A DNA stretch of 64,000 nucleotides from Microbispora oryzae (GTDB lineage Bacteria > Actinomycetota > Actinomycetes > Streptosporangiales > Streptosporangiaceae): positions 124,001 through 188,000 of the forward strand of contig NZ_JAFCNB010000006.1 of NCBI RefSeq assembly GCF_017896165.1, written 5' to 3'. Positions 38,285 to 46,828 of the stretch are shown in pieces (position 1 is the first letter of the stretch; each line of letters starts with the position of its first letter). The notes under the pieces were generated by a model, which saw nothing but the letters and a program-made list of their open reading frames with translations, had not been told where the DNA came from and searched no databases. Made by a program: the position numbers and the translations under genes.

Positions 38285-39235
38285 GTGTCTTCGAGCGCAG
38301 TGTCGTGGGATCCCCGGGCCCTGCCGGACCTGACCGGCCGGACCGTCGCCGTCACCGGCGGCAACGCCGGAATCGGTTACTTCATCTGTGAGCAGCTCGC
38401 CGCGGCGGGCGCGGACGTGGTGATCCTCGGCCGCGATCCCGGCCGCGTGGCGACCGCCGTACGGTCGATCACGAGCCGCACGCCGGACGCGCGCGTCACG
38501 TCGATCCCGCTGGACCTTGTGGACCCGGAGTCGGTCGAGGCCGCGGCCGCCGCGCTCAACCGGCTCGACCGGCTCGACGCGCTGATCCACAACGCGGGTC
38601 TCACCCAGCCGGGCAAGCGGCGCGAGACCACCCGTCAGGGCGTCGAGGTGGCCCTGGCCACGAACCACCTGGGCCACTTCGCGCTCACCGCGCTGGCCAT
38701 GCCCGCCCTGTCGGCGACGCCGGGCAGCAGGATCGTCCCCATCGGCAGCGCCATCACCCGGATGATCGGCTTCGACCTCGACGACCTGGGAAGCGAGCGC
38801 TCCTACGGCCGGCAGCGGGCGTACGCGCAGTCCAAGCACGCCGTGCAGGTGTTCGGGTTCGAGCTCGACCGGCGGCTGCGCGCGGCCGGGGCGGACATCC
38901 GGTCCGTCGTGGCACACCCCGGCTTCGGCCTCGACGGCGCGAGCCCCCGGCGGGAGAGGATCGAGGAGCCGTCCGCGCTCTCCCGCCTGACGGCCCTGCT
39001 GCTGGCCCCGATCTCGCACGGCAACGACCGCGCCGCCTGGCCCGCCGTACGGGCCGCCGTGGACCCGGACGCCGAGGGCGGCCAGTATTACGGCCCGGCG
39101 CGTGGGGGCGCCGGCGACCCCGTCCCGGGACGACCGCCCCGGTCCGCCCTGGATCCCGGGCTCGGAGCCCGGCTGTGGACGATGTCCGAGGAGCTCAGCG
39201 GGGTGGAGTTCCGCGTCCCCGCGGCGCGCGCCTGA
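38285..39235 (+). CDS. Short-chain dehydrogenase/reductase
   Basis: The 316-residue Rossmann oxidoreductase has TVAVTGGNAGIGYFICEQLA for NAD(P) binding, HNAG (IHNAGL) and a catalytic YxxxK-type motif (YGRQRAYAQSKHAVQ). It resembles actinobacterial protochlorophyllide-reductase/retinol-type SDRs often annotated only as SDR family. Substrate unknown. It is divergent from acpS and probably transcribed alone. Confidence 0.88.
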   Translation: MSSSAVSWDPRALPDLTGRTVAVTGGNAGIGYFICEQLAAAGADVVILGRDPGRVATAVRSITSRTPDARVTSIPLDLVDPESVEAAAAALNRLDRLDALIHNAGLTQPGKRRETTRQGVEVALATNHLGHFALTALAMPALSATPGSRIVPIGSAITRMIGFDLDDLGSERSYGRQRAYAQSKHAVQVFGFELDRRLRAAGADIRSVVAHPGFGLDGASPRRERIEEPSALSRLTALLLAPISHGNDRAAWPAVRAAVDPDAEGGQYYGPARGGAGDPVPGRPPRSALDPGLGARLWTMSEELSGVEFRVPAARA

Positions 39236-39335
39236 CCGGCCCGAGCGCCTTTCCCACATTCCCGCCGCGGTAATCCATCGATTTTCATCCACAGGCTGTG
39301 TACGACCCCGGCTGGGGCGCCCGTCCGGCGATCGC

Positions 39336-39341
39336 TACGCT
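39336..39341 (+). promoter_or_regulatory. -10 box of a probable leaderless coaA transcript
   Basis: TACGCT lies 8 nt before the preferred GTG start of coaA. Confidence 0.35.
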
Positions 39342-39349
39342 TGGCCGTC

Positions 39350-40273
39350 GTGGCAGATGGGGACGCGTACGTCGAGCTCAGCCGGGAGCAGTGGCGGGAT
39401 CTGCGCAGGAACACGCCGCTCACGCTCACCGAGGCGGAGCTGGAGGACCTGCGGGGGGTCGACGATCCGATCGACCTCACCGAGGTGACCGACATCTACC
39501 TGCCGCTCACCCGGCTGCTCAACCTCCACTTCACCGGCTCCCGGCAGCGCAGCGCCGCCGTGGGCGCCTTCCTCGGCGAGGCGGACGCCCCCCTGCCGTA
39601 CGTGCTGGGCATCGCGGGCAGCGTCGCGGTGGGCAAGTCGACGACGGCGCGGCTCCTGCACACCCTGCTGGCCCGCTGGCCGGAGCACCCCCGGGTCGAG
39701 CTGGTCACCACCGACAGTTTCCTCCACCCCAACAAGGTGCTGGAGGAACGCGGGATCATGCACCGCAAGGGCTTCCCGGAGAGTTACGACCGGCGGGCGC
39801 TGGTGCGGTTCGTGGCCGAGGTGAAGGCGGGCAGCCCGTCCGTGGACGCCCCCGTCTACAGCCACCTGGAATACGACATCGTGCCGGGGGCCGTGCAGAC
39901 GGTCCGCCGGCCGGACATCCTGATCGTCGAGGGGCTCAACGTCCTCCAGCCCGCGCCTCCCGACGCCCTCGCCGTCTACGACTACTTCGACTTCTCCATC
40001 TACGTGGACGCGCTGGCCGAGGACATCAGGACCTGGTACGTGGACCGCTTCCACAAGCTGCGGCGCACCGCCTTCTCCGACCCGAAGTCCTACTTCACCC
40101 ACATCGCCGAGCTCTCCCACGAGGAGGCCACCCGGTTCGCCCGGAACGTGTGGCGCGACATCAACGAGCGCAACCTCGTCGAGAACATCGAGCCCACCAG
40201 GGGCAGGGCCGGGCTGATCCTCACCAAGGGGCCGGACCACTCGGTCCGGCACGTGCGGCTGCGCCGTACCTGA
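39350..40273 (+). CDS. coaA: Pantothenate kinase, type I
   Basis: CoaA phosphorylates pantothenate, the first and controlling step of coenzyme A synthesis. The 307-residue protein has the P-loop [17 protein letters not shown] (87-98 core) and [20 protein letters not shown], a family signature, plus [14 protein letters not shown] 39350 is preferred over an in-frame TTG at 39341, given the promoter-like box upstream. Neighbouring acpS uses the CoA made here, though it is transcribed in the opposite direction. Confidence 0.97.
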   Translation: MADGDAYVELSREQWRDLRRNTPLTLTEAELEDLRGVDDPIDLTEVTDIYLPLTRLLNLHFTGSRQRSAAVGAFLGEADAPLPYVLGIAGSVAVGKSTTARLLHTLLARWPEHPRVELVTTDSFLHPNKVLEERGIMHRKGFPESYDRRALVRFVAEVKAGSPSVDAPVYSHLEYDIVPGAVQTVRRPDILIVEGLNVLQPAPPDALAVYDYFDFSIYVDALAEDIRTWYVDRFHKLRRTAFSDPKSYFTHIAELSHEEATRFARNVWRDINERNLVENIEPTRGRAGLILTKGPDHSVRHVRLRRT

Positions 40274-40345
40274 TCCGACCGGGCCTGACCGCCGTAGTCG
40301 GCCGCCGGCATCACCTCCGCGCCCCGGTGGGCCGCGGCCACCGGA

Positions 40346-40351
40346 CATAAT
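40346..40351 (+). promoter_or_regulatory. -10 box of a probable leaderless transcript (DUF389 gene)
   Basis: CATAAT, one base off the TATAAT consensus, is placed 6 nt before the GTG start. Confidence 0.5.
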
Positions 40352-40357
40352 CAGTCC

Positions 40358-41290
40358 GTGCTGCATCTGCGCGTGATCACGCCGTTCGGGCGGACGGACC
40401 GGGTGCTCGACGCGCTGGAACGCGCCCCGGGCGTCACCAACGTGGTGGTCCTGGAGAAGGCGGCCCGCCGCCCCGAGGGCGACCTGGTGCTGGCCGACGT
40501 GGCCAGGGAGGCCGCGAACACCGTCCTCGACGACCTCAAGAGCCTCGGCCTGGAGGCCGACGGGTCGATCAGCGTCGAGGAGGTCGACGTGTCGATCTCG
40601 CACGGCGCCGTGGCCGCGGAGGCGGCGGCCCCCGGCGACGGCGACGACGCCGTGGTGTGGGACCAGTTCGAGCGGAGGGTGGCCGCCGACTCCCGGATCA
40701 CCTGGGCCTTCCTCGCCTTCCTGGTCATCGCCACCCAGATCGCGGCCATCGGGGTGCTCATCCCCTCGCAGATCCTCATTGTCGGCGCGATGGTCCTGGG
40801 GCCGGAGTTCGGCGCGGTGGCGGCGATCTCGTTCGGTGTCCTGCGCGGCAGCGGACGACTGGTCGGCGGGGCGGCGCGGACGCTGCTGATCGGATTCGCC
40901 ACGGCCATCGCCGTCACCCTCCTCTGCGCCCTCGTCTGCCGCGGCGTCGGGTGGATCACCACCGCCACGCTGCGGCACCACGACGAGGTGCGGTTCATCG
41001 TCACGCCCGACAGGTGGTCGTTCATCGTGGCGGTGCTCGCCGGGGCCGCCGGCGTGCTGTCGATCACCGCCGGGAAGTCGTCCGCGCTGGTCGGTGTCTT
41101 CATCTCGGTCACCACCGTGCCCGCGGCGGGCTACATGGCCGTGGCGCTCGCCCTCGGCCGCTGGCCGGACGTCGGCGGATCGGCGCTTCAACTCGTCGAG
41201 AACATCGCCGGGATGGTCGTCGCGGGCACCCTGACGCTGTTCGCGCAGCGCCGCCTCTGGCACCGGTTCGGGCGCCGATCCCGGGCGTGA
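40358..41290 (+). CDS. DUF389 domain membrane protein
   Basis: The 310-residue protein has a soluble N-terminal part (1-90) with an ACT-like alpha/beta pattern (LHLRVITPFGRTDRVLDALE). The DUF389 membrane part (about 115-290) has roughly six helices, including TWAFLAFLVIATQIAAIGVL and LIVGAMVLGPEFGAVAAIS, the family motif. Function of the family is unknown; ion or metabolite transport is often suggested. Downstream comes an unrelated ABC cassette. Confidence 0.88.
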   Translation: MLHLRVITPFGRTDRVLDALERAPGVTNVVVLEKAARRPEGDLVLADVAREAANTVLDDLKSLGLEADGSISVEEVDVSISHGAVAAEAAAPGDGDDAVVWDQFERRVAADSRITWAFLAFLVIATQIAAIGVLIPSQILIVGAMVLGPEFGAVAAISFGVLRGSGRLVGGAARTLLIGFATAIAVTLLCALVCRGVGWITTATLRHHDEVRFIVTPDRWSFIVAVLAGAAGVLSITAGKSSALVGVFISVTTVPAAGYMAVALALGRWPDVGGSALQLVENIAGMVVAGTLTLFAQRRLWHRFGRRSRA

Positions 41291-41379
41291 CTTCGGGGCG
41301 ACACGGCGACGGGAGGGCATACCGAAGTCGGACCGCCGGATCATTCGTTCGGCGGAGGTCCGCCGCCGCGCCGTACGGA

Positions 41380-41385
41380 TAGGGT
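41380..41385 (+). promoter_or_regulatory. -10 box upstream of the ABC cassette
   Basis: TAGGGT is 6 nt before the ATG of the first ATPase, consistent with a leaderless operon start. Confidence 0.5.
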
Positions 41386-41391
41386 CAGCAC

Positions 41392-42321
41392 ATGAAAGCG
41401 AGCCCGACCACCTGCTTCGCCACGGAGCGGCTCACCAAGAGATTCCCCCGGGTCACGGCGCTCAACGATCTGACCGTCAGCGCGGGCCCCGGCGTGACCG
41501 GCCTCGTCGGCGCGAACGGCGCCGGAAAATCGACGCTGATCAAGATCCTTCTGGGACTGCAGCCGCCGACCTCGGGCAGCGCGAGCGTGCTGGGGATGGA
41601 CTCCGGCACCCACGGCATGGAGATCCGCCGAGCCGTCGGCTACATGCCCGAGCACGACTGCCTGCCGCCCGACATCTCGGCGACCGAGTTCGTGGTGCAC
41701 ATGGCGCAGATGTCCGGCCTGCCGCGGATCGCGGCCCGGGAACGCGCCGCCGACACCTTGCGCCACGTCGGCCTCGACGAGGAGCGCTACCGCCCGATGG
41801 GCGGCTACTCCACCGGCATGAAGCAGCGGGTCAAGCTCGCCCAGGCCCTCGTGCACGACCCCCGGCTGGTGTTCCTCGACGAGCCCACCAACGGCCTCGA
41901 CCCCCAGGGCCGCGACGACATGCTCGCCCTGATCAGGCGCATCGGCACCGAGTTCGGCATCAGCGTGGTGGTCACCTCCCACCTGCTCGGCGAACTCGAG
42001 CGGGTGTGCGACCACGTCATCGTGATCGACGGCGGGCGGCTGCTCCGCTCCTCCGCGATCCGCGAGTTCACCCAGGTCAGTCAGACGATCGCGGTCGAGG
42101 TCGAGGAAGGGCTCGAACCGCTGGCCGCGCGGCTCGCCGGGGCCGGGGAGACGGTGGCCGTGCAGGGCCGGACGCTGACCGTCCAGGTCGCCGCGGACGC
42201 CGATCCGGGACGGACCTACGACGCCGTCCGCGACGCGGTGTGCGACCTGTCCCTCAACCTGATCCGGCTGGAGCAGCGCCGCGGCCGCATCGAGGACGTG
42301 TTCAAGGAGCCGGCGGCATGA
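41392..42321 (+). CDS. ABC transporter ATP-binding protein
   Basis: The 309-residue ATPase drives an ABC-2 type exporter. Walker A is GANGAGKSTLIKIL, the signature is STGMKQRVKLAQAL (YSTGM form) and Walker B is LVFLDEPTNGLDPQ; the H-loop lies in VTSHLLGE. The C-terminal 90 residues follow the pattern of the drug/polysaccharide exporter group. It heads four overlapping genes (ATPase, permease, ATPase, permease). Substrate unknown; peptide or lipid exporters share this layout. Confidence 0.95.
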   Translation: MKASPTTCFATERLTKRFPRVTALNDLTVSAGPGVTGLVGANGAGKSTLIKILLGLQPPTSGSASVLGMDSGTHGMEIRRAVGYMPEHDCLPPDISATEFVVHMAQMSGLPRIAARERAADTLRHVGLDEERYRPMGGYSTGMKQRVKLAQALVHDPRLVFLDEPTNGLDPQGRDDMLALIRRIGTEFGISVVVTSHLLGELERVCDHVIVIDGGRLLRSSAIREFTQVSQTIAVEVEEGLEPLAARLAGAGETVAVQGRTLTVQVAADADPGRTYDAVRDAVCDLSLNLIRLEQRRGRIEDVFKEPAA

Positions 42322-43184
42322 CGACAGAACCCACCGCGGTCATCCACGACATCGGTTACCGCCACTACGACGGCCCCCGGCTGGGCCGGGGCAACGCCAC
42401 CATGGCCCTCGCCGTCCAGAGCCTGCGGGGCACCTTCGGCCTCGGGCGCGCGATCCGCGCGAAGATCATGCCGCTGCTGCTGATCGCGATCATGTTCATG
42501 CCGGTCGTCGTCTCCATCGGGGTCATGGCGGTGGCCAAGGAGCGCATCCTGCCCTATCCGCAGTACATGGTCTTCATGCAGGCGGTGATCGCGGTCTTCC
42601 TGGCCGCCCAGTCGCCGTACCTGGTCGCTCCGGATCTGCGGTTCCGGGTGCTGCCGCTCTACCTGTCGCGGCCGCTGACGGTGACCGACTACGTCGTCGC
42701 GAAGCTGAGCGCGCTGACCGTGGCCCTCTTCCTGCTGACGGCGGTCCCGCTCACCGTCATGTTCATCGGCGAGCTGCTGGTGGACCTGCCCGGCGGGGCG
42801 CGCACGGGCGACTACCTCGCCTCGATCGGCGGCTCGGTCGTCTCCGCGGTGCTGCTGGCCTCGATCGGCGTGGTCCTCGCCTCCCTCACCCCGCGCCGCG
42901 GGCTCGGCGTGGCCTCTGTCATCGCGTTCTACATGTTCACGGCCGCCGTGTCGGGCATGTTCAACGGCATCCTCTCGTCGACCGGGCACGACTCCCTCGC
43001 GCCGTGGGCGCTCCTGCTCAACCCGTTCTTCCTGACCGACGCCGTCCAGTCGGGCCTGTTCGGCACCGACCCGTCGGTCGGCGACGGATACCCGGCCGGC
43101 CTGTGGACCTGCCTGATCCTGCTGGCCGAGGTCGCCGTCGCCGTGTCGGGCATCCTCCTGCGTTACCGGAAGGCCGCCGCGTGA
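42318..43184 (+). CDS. ABC-2 type transporter permease
   Basis: The 288-residue protein has about six membrane helices (IMPLLLIAIMFMPVVVSIGV; ALTVALFLLTAVPLTVMFIG; ASVIAFYMFTAAVSGMF). The DIGYRHYDGPRLGR N-terminus is shared by actinobacterial permeases of this type. Its ATG overlaps the ATPase stop as ATGA, and it pairs with that ATPase or with the second one. No extracellular loop of note is visible. Confidence 0.9.
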   Translation: MTTEPTAVIHDIGYRHYDGPRLGRGNATMALAVQSLRGTFGLGRAIRAKIMPLLLIAIMFMPVVVSIGVMAVAKERILPYPQYMVFMQAVIAVFLAAQSPYLVAPDLRFRVLPLYLSRPLTVTDYVVAKLSALTVALFLLTAVPLTVMFIGELLVDLPGGARTGDYLASIGGSVVSAVLLASIGVVLASLTPRRGLGVASVIAFYMFTAAVSGMFNGILSSTGHDSLAPWALLLNPFFLTDAVQSGLFGTDPSVGDGYPAGLWTCLILLAEVAVAVSGILLRYRKAAA

Positions 43185-44137
43185 TGACCACCACCACCTC
43201 CCCGGTGACCACCCGGCAGGGTGTCATCGAGCTCGCCCAGGTGTCCCGCTGGTACGGGAACGTCGTCGCGGTCAACGACGTCACGATGACCATCGGGCCG
43301 GGCGTCACCGGCCTGCTCGGTCCCAACGGCGCCGGGAAGTCGACGCTGCTGCACATGATGGCCGGGTTCCTCGCGCCGTCCAGCGGCACCGCGACCCTGG
43401 ACGGCCGGCAGATCTGGCACAACCACGACATCTACCGCCTGATCGGGCTCGTTCCCGAGAAGGAGGCGGTCTACGGGTTCCTCACCGGCTGGCAGTTCGT
43501 GCTGTCCGCGGCCCGGCTGCACGGGCTCGACGCGCCGGGAGAGGCCGCCCTGCGGGCCCTCGACCTGGTCGAGATGACGGACGCCAAGGACCGCCGAATC
43601 GAGACGTACTCGAAGGGCATGCGGCAGCGGGTGAAGGTCGCGGCGGCGCTCGTCCACGACCCGCAGGTGCTGCTCCTCGACGAGCCCTTCAACGGGATGG
43701 ACCCCCGCCAGCGGCTGCACCTGATGGACCTGGTCCGCCGGATGGGCGAGGCCGGCCGCACGATCCTGTTCAGCTCGCACATCCTGGAGGAGGTCGAGCG
43801 GGTCGCCCAGCACATCGAGGTGCTCGTGGCCGGGCGGCACGCCGCCTCCGGCGACTACCGCGAGATCCGCCGTCGCATGACCGACCGGCCCCACCTCTTC
43901 CGGGTCCGATCGAGCGACGACCGGAGACTGGCCGCCGCCCTGATCGCCGACCCGTCCTCCGCCGCCGTCTCGCTGGGCCCGCAGGGTCTGGAGATCCAGG
44001 CCGTCGACTTCCCCCGGTTCACGGCGTTACTGCCCCGCATCGCGCGCGATCTGGACGTCCACCTCTGGCAGGTCTCTCCGACCGACGAGGACCTGGAGAG
44101 CGTGTTCGCCTACCTCATCTCCGGGAGCTCTCGATGA
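43184..44137 (+). CDS. ABC transporter ATP-binding protein
   Basis: This is the second ATPase of the cassette, 317 residues, with Walker A GPNGAGKSTLLHMMAG, signature YSKGMRQRVKVAAAL and Walker B VLLLDEPFNGMDPR. The start is taken as the ATG that shares its first base with the permease stop (TGATG); a GTG codon just before it is the alternative. Leu near the C-terminus is encoded by TTA (position 44026), rare in this genome. It is similar to the first ATPase, suggesting duplication. Confidence 0.94.
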   Translation: MTTTTSPVTTRQGVIELAQVSRWYGNVVAVNDVTMTIGPGVTGLLGPNGAGKSTLLHMMAGFLAPSSGTATLDGRQIWHNHDIYRLIGLVPEKEAVYGFLTGWQFVLSAARLHGLDAPGEAALRALDLVEMTDAKDRRIETYSKGMRQRVKVAAALVHDPQVLLLDEPFNGMDPRQRLHLMDLVRRMGEAGRTILFSSHILEEVERVAQHIEVLVAGRHAASGDYREIRRRMTDRPHLFRVRSSDDRRLAAALIADPSSAAVSLGPQGLEIQAVDFPRFTALLPRIARDLDVHLWQVSPTDEDLESVFAYLISGSSR

Positions 44138-44850
44138 ACGGCGTCGTGGCCGAAATCACCTACCGGGCCATGCTCGGGCGCAAGCGGATCTGGCTGCTGG
44201 TGCTGCTGCCGCTCGCGCTGGTCGTCATCGCCGCGCTCATCGGCATGATCGGTGGCGCCGACGAGCGCACCGCCGTGCTCCTGATGAAGACGTTCGCGAT
44301 CGGGACGATGCTGCCGCTGCTCGGGCTCATCGCAGGCACCGGCGTAATCGCGCCCGAGATCGAGGACGGCACGATCATCCACCTGCTGGCCAAGCCGATC
44401 TCGCGGCCGGTGATCGTGCTCACGAAGTTCGTCGTGGCGGCCTCGCTGATCGCTGTCTTCGCCGGCGTCTCGACGTACGCCGCCGCCTACCTGCTCGCCC
44501 GCGGCGACTCCGGGGTGGCGAACGGCTTCGCCCTCGGAGCCGTCGTCGGCGCGATCGCGTACGCCGCGGTGTTCCTGCTGCTCGGGGTGGTCACCCGTCA
44601 CGCGGTCACCGTGGGGGTCATCTACGCGCTGGTGTGGGAGGGCGTGGTCGGAGGCTATGTGCCGGGAGCCCGCAAGTTCTCCATCCAGCAGTGGGCCCAG
44701 ACGGTCGCCGACCACGTCTCGTCGTCCGCCTTCTTCAAGGCGGACGTCTCGCTCGGCTTCGCCCTGCCGGCGATGCTCATCGTCACGGTGGGAGCGCTCG
44801 TGTGGGCCGGTCAGCGCCTGCGCTCCCTGTCCCTCACCGGCGACGACTGA
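44134..44850 (+). CDS. ABC-2 type transporter permease
   Basis: This 238-residue permease has six hydrophobic segments (IWLLVLLPLALVVIAALIGM; LPLLGLIAGTGVIAPEIEDG; LVVTVGALVWAGQRL-like end). IEDGTIIHLLAKPISRPVIV is a typical ABC-2 loop. It overlaps the second ATPase as ATGA and closes the cassette. A single heteromeric exporter or two related ones are both possible. Confidence 0.9.
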   Translation: MNGVVAEITYRAMLGRKRIWLLVLLPLALVVIAALIGMIGGADERTAVLLMKTFAIGTMLPLLGLIAGTGVIAPEIEDGTIIHLLAKPISRPVIVLTKFVVAASLIAVFAGVSTYAAAYLLARGDSGVANGFALGAVVGAIAYAAVFLLLGVVTRHAVTVGVIYALVWEGVVGGYVPGARKFSIQQWAQTVADHVSSSAFFKADVSLGFALPAMLIVTVGALVWAGQRLRSLSLTGDD

Positions 44851-44873
44851 GCCCTCGTCCAGGGCAACCCCGA

Positions 44874-44879
44874 TACCGT
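44874..44879 (+). promoter_or_regulatory. -10 box of a probable leaderless transcript (AAA ATPase gene)
   Basis: TACCGT sits 6 nt before the ATG, giving the ATPase/PIN pair its own promoter apart from the ABC cassette 36 nt upstream. Confidence 0.45.
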
Positions 44880-44885
44880 GGACAC

Positions 44886-46232
44886 ATGAGGCCCCGCCTG
44901 TCTGAACTGCGCCTGACGGAGTTCAAGTCGTTCCGGCACGACTCGGTTCTCCCGTTGGGCGACATGAGCGTGCTCATCGGGAGAAACAGCAGCGGCAAGT
45001 CGAACGCGCTGGACGGTTTGGAGGTCCTGTCCCGATTGGCTGCGGGCGGCGACATCGTGGACGCCCTGGACAGTCGACGGGGCGACGAGGGAGCGCTCAG
45101 GGGCGGCATCGAGGGGTGCCCGCCCCATGGCGCTGATCGCTTTCGTCTCGGCTGCAGCGTAATCGCGCCGAATCGGATGGCCGGAGACGGCTATTTCTGG
45201 ACTCAACTCGACGTGACGGTGCAGGTGAGACCCGAGCCGGAAATCATCGAAGAAACATTCAGAGGCCTGTCCGGCAGACGTCGCAACACCAGGGACCTGA
45301 CGACGCGGAACTTGCACACACTCATGACCACCCTGGAGTCTCCACCCGGCCTGGGCAGCATCGACGCCCGCTGGTACCGAGGGGCACGCGGGCGCGATCC
45401 ACGAGCCTCGTTCCGCTCGACGAGGCTCCTGACCGCCCAACTGCCTCTGAGGCTGGCCAGGGACACAAGGGCCGAACAGCTCGTGGCCGAAGCCGCAGAG
45501 GACATGCTGGAGGCACTCGAGGGTGTCTTTCATCTCGATCCCGTGCCCCACCTCATGCGGCAGTACGTCCCCGGCCGAGACGTCCGGCTGCGGCGGACGG
45601 GCGAGAACCTCTCCGCCGTGATCGGCCAGATGGCGGAGCGTAACCCCGAACAGTTCGCTCAGCTGCTGGAACTCGTACGCGAACTGGTCGAACACGAGGT
45701 CACGGGAATCGAGGTCATCCGATCGGAACTGAACGACGTCATGCTGGCGCTCCGGGAAGGCCGCGCGACGACCCCCGCTCGTGAGATGAGCGACGGTCTG
45801 CTGCGCTTCATGGCCATCGCGACCACCCTCATAACCCAGGGCCGGGATGTCGACCTCGGCGGGGCCCAGGACCAGACGCGTTCCGTCACGGTGGTGATCG
45901 AGGAACTGGAGAACGGCCTGCACCCCTCACAGGCCGGAAAGGCCCTCGGCCTGGTACGGCGCGCGGTCAGGGATGACGGCGCACAGGTGGTGTTCAGCAC
46001 TCACAGCCCGGCCCTCCTGGCCCAGCTCTCCGCAGACGATCACAAGTCCGTGATCGTCTGCTCACGAGACCCGGAGACGCGAGAGTCGACCCTCGTCCGC
46101 CTGCCCGATCTCGACGGTTACCCTCGCCTGATGGCACAGGGTGACCTCGGCGCCGTCGTCACCTCGGGAGTGATGAGCGAACGGCCTCGGCAACAGTTCT
46201 CGGAATTCGACCGGCTCATGGGGATCGGCTGA
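44886..46232 (+). CDS. AAA family ATPase (ABC/RecF-like, AAA_21 type)
   Basis: The 448-residue ATPase of the SMC/RecF-like ABC class has Walker A GRNSSGKSN (32-40), an ABC-signature-like MSDGLLRFMAIA (301-312), Walker B VVIEELENGLHP (336-347) with the catalytic Glu pair, and H-loop STHSP (His373). The middle 90-290 would form the lever/coil. There is no TOPRIM domain as in OLD proteins. The ending GDLGAVVTSG matches the usual C-terminus of this family. Such ATPases act as sensors in phage-defence pairs (for example Septu, PARIS). The next gene, 14 nt on, is a PIN-like protein. Codon use is more AT-rich than in neighbours, suggesting transfer. Confidence 0.88.
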   Translation: MRPRLSELRLTEFKSFRHDSVLPLGDMSVLIGRNSSGKSNALDGLEVLSRLAAGGDIVDALDSRRGDEGALRGGIEGCPPHGADRFRLGCSVIAPNRMAGDGYFWTQLDVTVQVRPEPEIIEETFRGLSGRRRNTRDLTTRNLHTLMTTLESPPGLGSIDARWYRGARGRDPRASFRSTRLLTAQLPLRLARDTRAEQLVAEAAEDMLEALEGVFHLDPVPHLMRQYVPGRDVRLRRTGENLSAVIGQMAERNPEQFAQLLELVRELVEHEVTGIEVIRSELNDVMLALREGRATTPAREMSDGLLRFMAIATTLITQGRDVDLGGAQDQTRSVTVVIEELENGLHPSQAGKALGLVRRAVRDDGAQVVFSTHSPALLAQLSADDHKSVIVCSRDPETRESTLVRLPDLDGYPRLMAQGDLGAVVTSGVMSERPRQQFSEFDRLMGIG

Positions 46233-46246
46233 AGATAGGCCGCCGT

Positions 46247-46702
46247 GTGGAGTTCGTCGACACCTCTGTCCTGTGCAATCTCCTCGACGTCCCCGGAAAG
46301 AACCAGCAACGGGAGGCGCTGAAGGAAGAGTTGCCCCGGAAAAGTCTGGAGTTCCATCTCATCCTGCCGGTCACGACGGTGATCGAGACGGGCAACCACA
46401 TCGCGCAATTACCCAACGGGCACGACCGCAGAGACCGGGCCGTTCGGCTTCACGATCTCCTCAATCTGGTGATCCGAGGGGAGGCGCCTTGGGTGTTGCA
46501 CACAGTCGAATGGGGTGAACCGTTCCTCCGCGAACTCCTCAGAGGCGGCGGGACCGGAATCGATCTGGCCGACCACGCCATGACCGGCCTGGGTCTCGGC
46601 GATCTGTGCATCCTTACCGAGCGCGAGTTGTACCGGCGGCGCGTGACCGGTGTGGAGGTCGGCATCTGGACCCTGGACGAACAACTGAAGGCACACGCAT
46701 GA
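46247..46702 (+). CDS. PIN-domain-like putative ribonuclease
   Basis: The 151-residue protein keeps the acidic PIN pattern: D5 (MEFVDTSVLCNLL), E47 (PVTTVIETGN), D106/D109 (GIDLADHAMTGLG) and D119 (GDLCILTEREL). PIN proteins are Mg-dependent RNases, frequent as toxins. No antitoxin gene of the VapB type is adjacent; the upstream AAA ATPase is the only partner. The GTG start is weakly supported (AAGATAGG upstream). Leu55 is encoded by TTA, so translation may depend on the bldA-type tRNA if that control exists here. The first 60 nt are about 58% GC by hand count, well below the local average. Family assignment is by motif only. Confidence 0.72.
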   Translation: MEFVDTSVLCNLLDVPGKNQQREALKEELPRKSLEFHLILPVTTVIETGNHIAQLPNGHDRRDRAVRLHDLLNLVIRGEAPWVLHTVEWGEPFLRELLRGGGTGIDLADHAMTGLGLGDLCILTERELYRRRVTGVEVGIWTLDEQLKAHA

Positions 46703-46784
46703 CCCCCAAGGACACGTGACCGGGCGATACGGGCAGCACGCGTTACCTGTGGGTGTCAGCCGGCGCTCGCCAACGAGAGCACGA

Positions 46785-46813
46785 AGGCCCCTGCCCGATC
46801 CGGGCAGAGGCCT
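46785..46813. terminator. Terminator between the PIN gene and glmM
   Basis: AGGCCCCTGCCCG pairs with CGGGCAGAGGCCT with one mismatch and a short ATC loop. It starts 16 nt after the glmM stop and lies about 80 nt after the PIN stop, so it may serve both directions. Confidence 0.65.
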
Positions 46814-46828
46814 CGCGAAGCGGAACGG

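Noticed and set aside
44811-45923. 370-codon minus-strand frame over the AAA ATPase
   Set aside because: The plus-strand frame carries every ATPase motif; the antisense one carries none.
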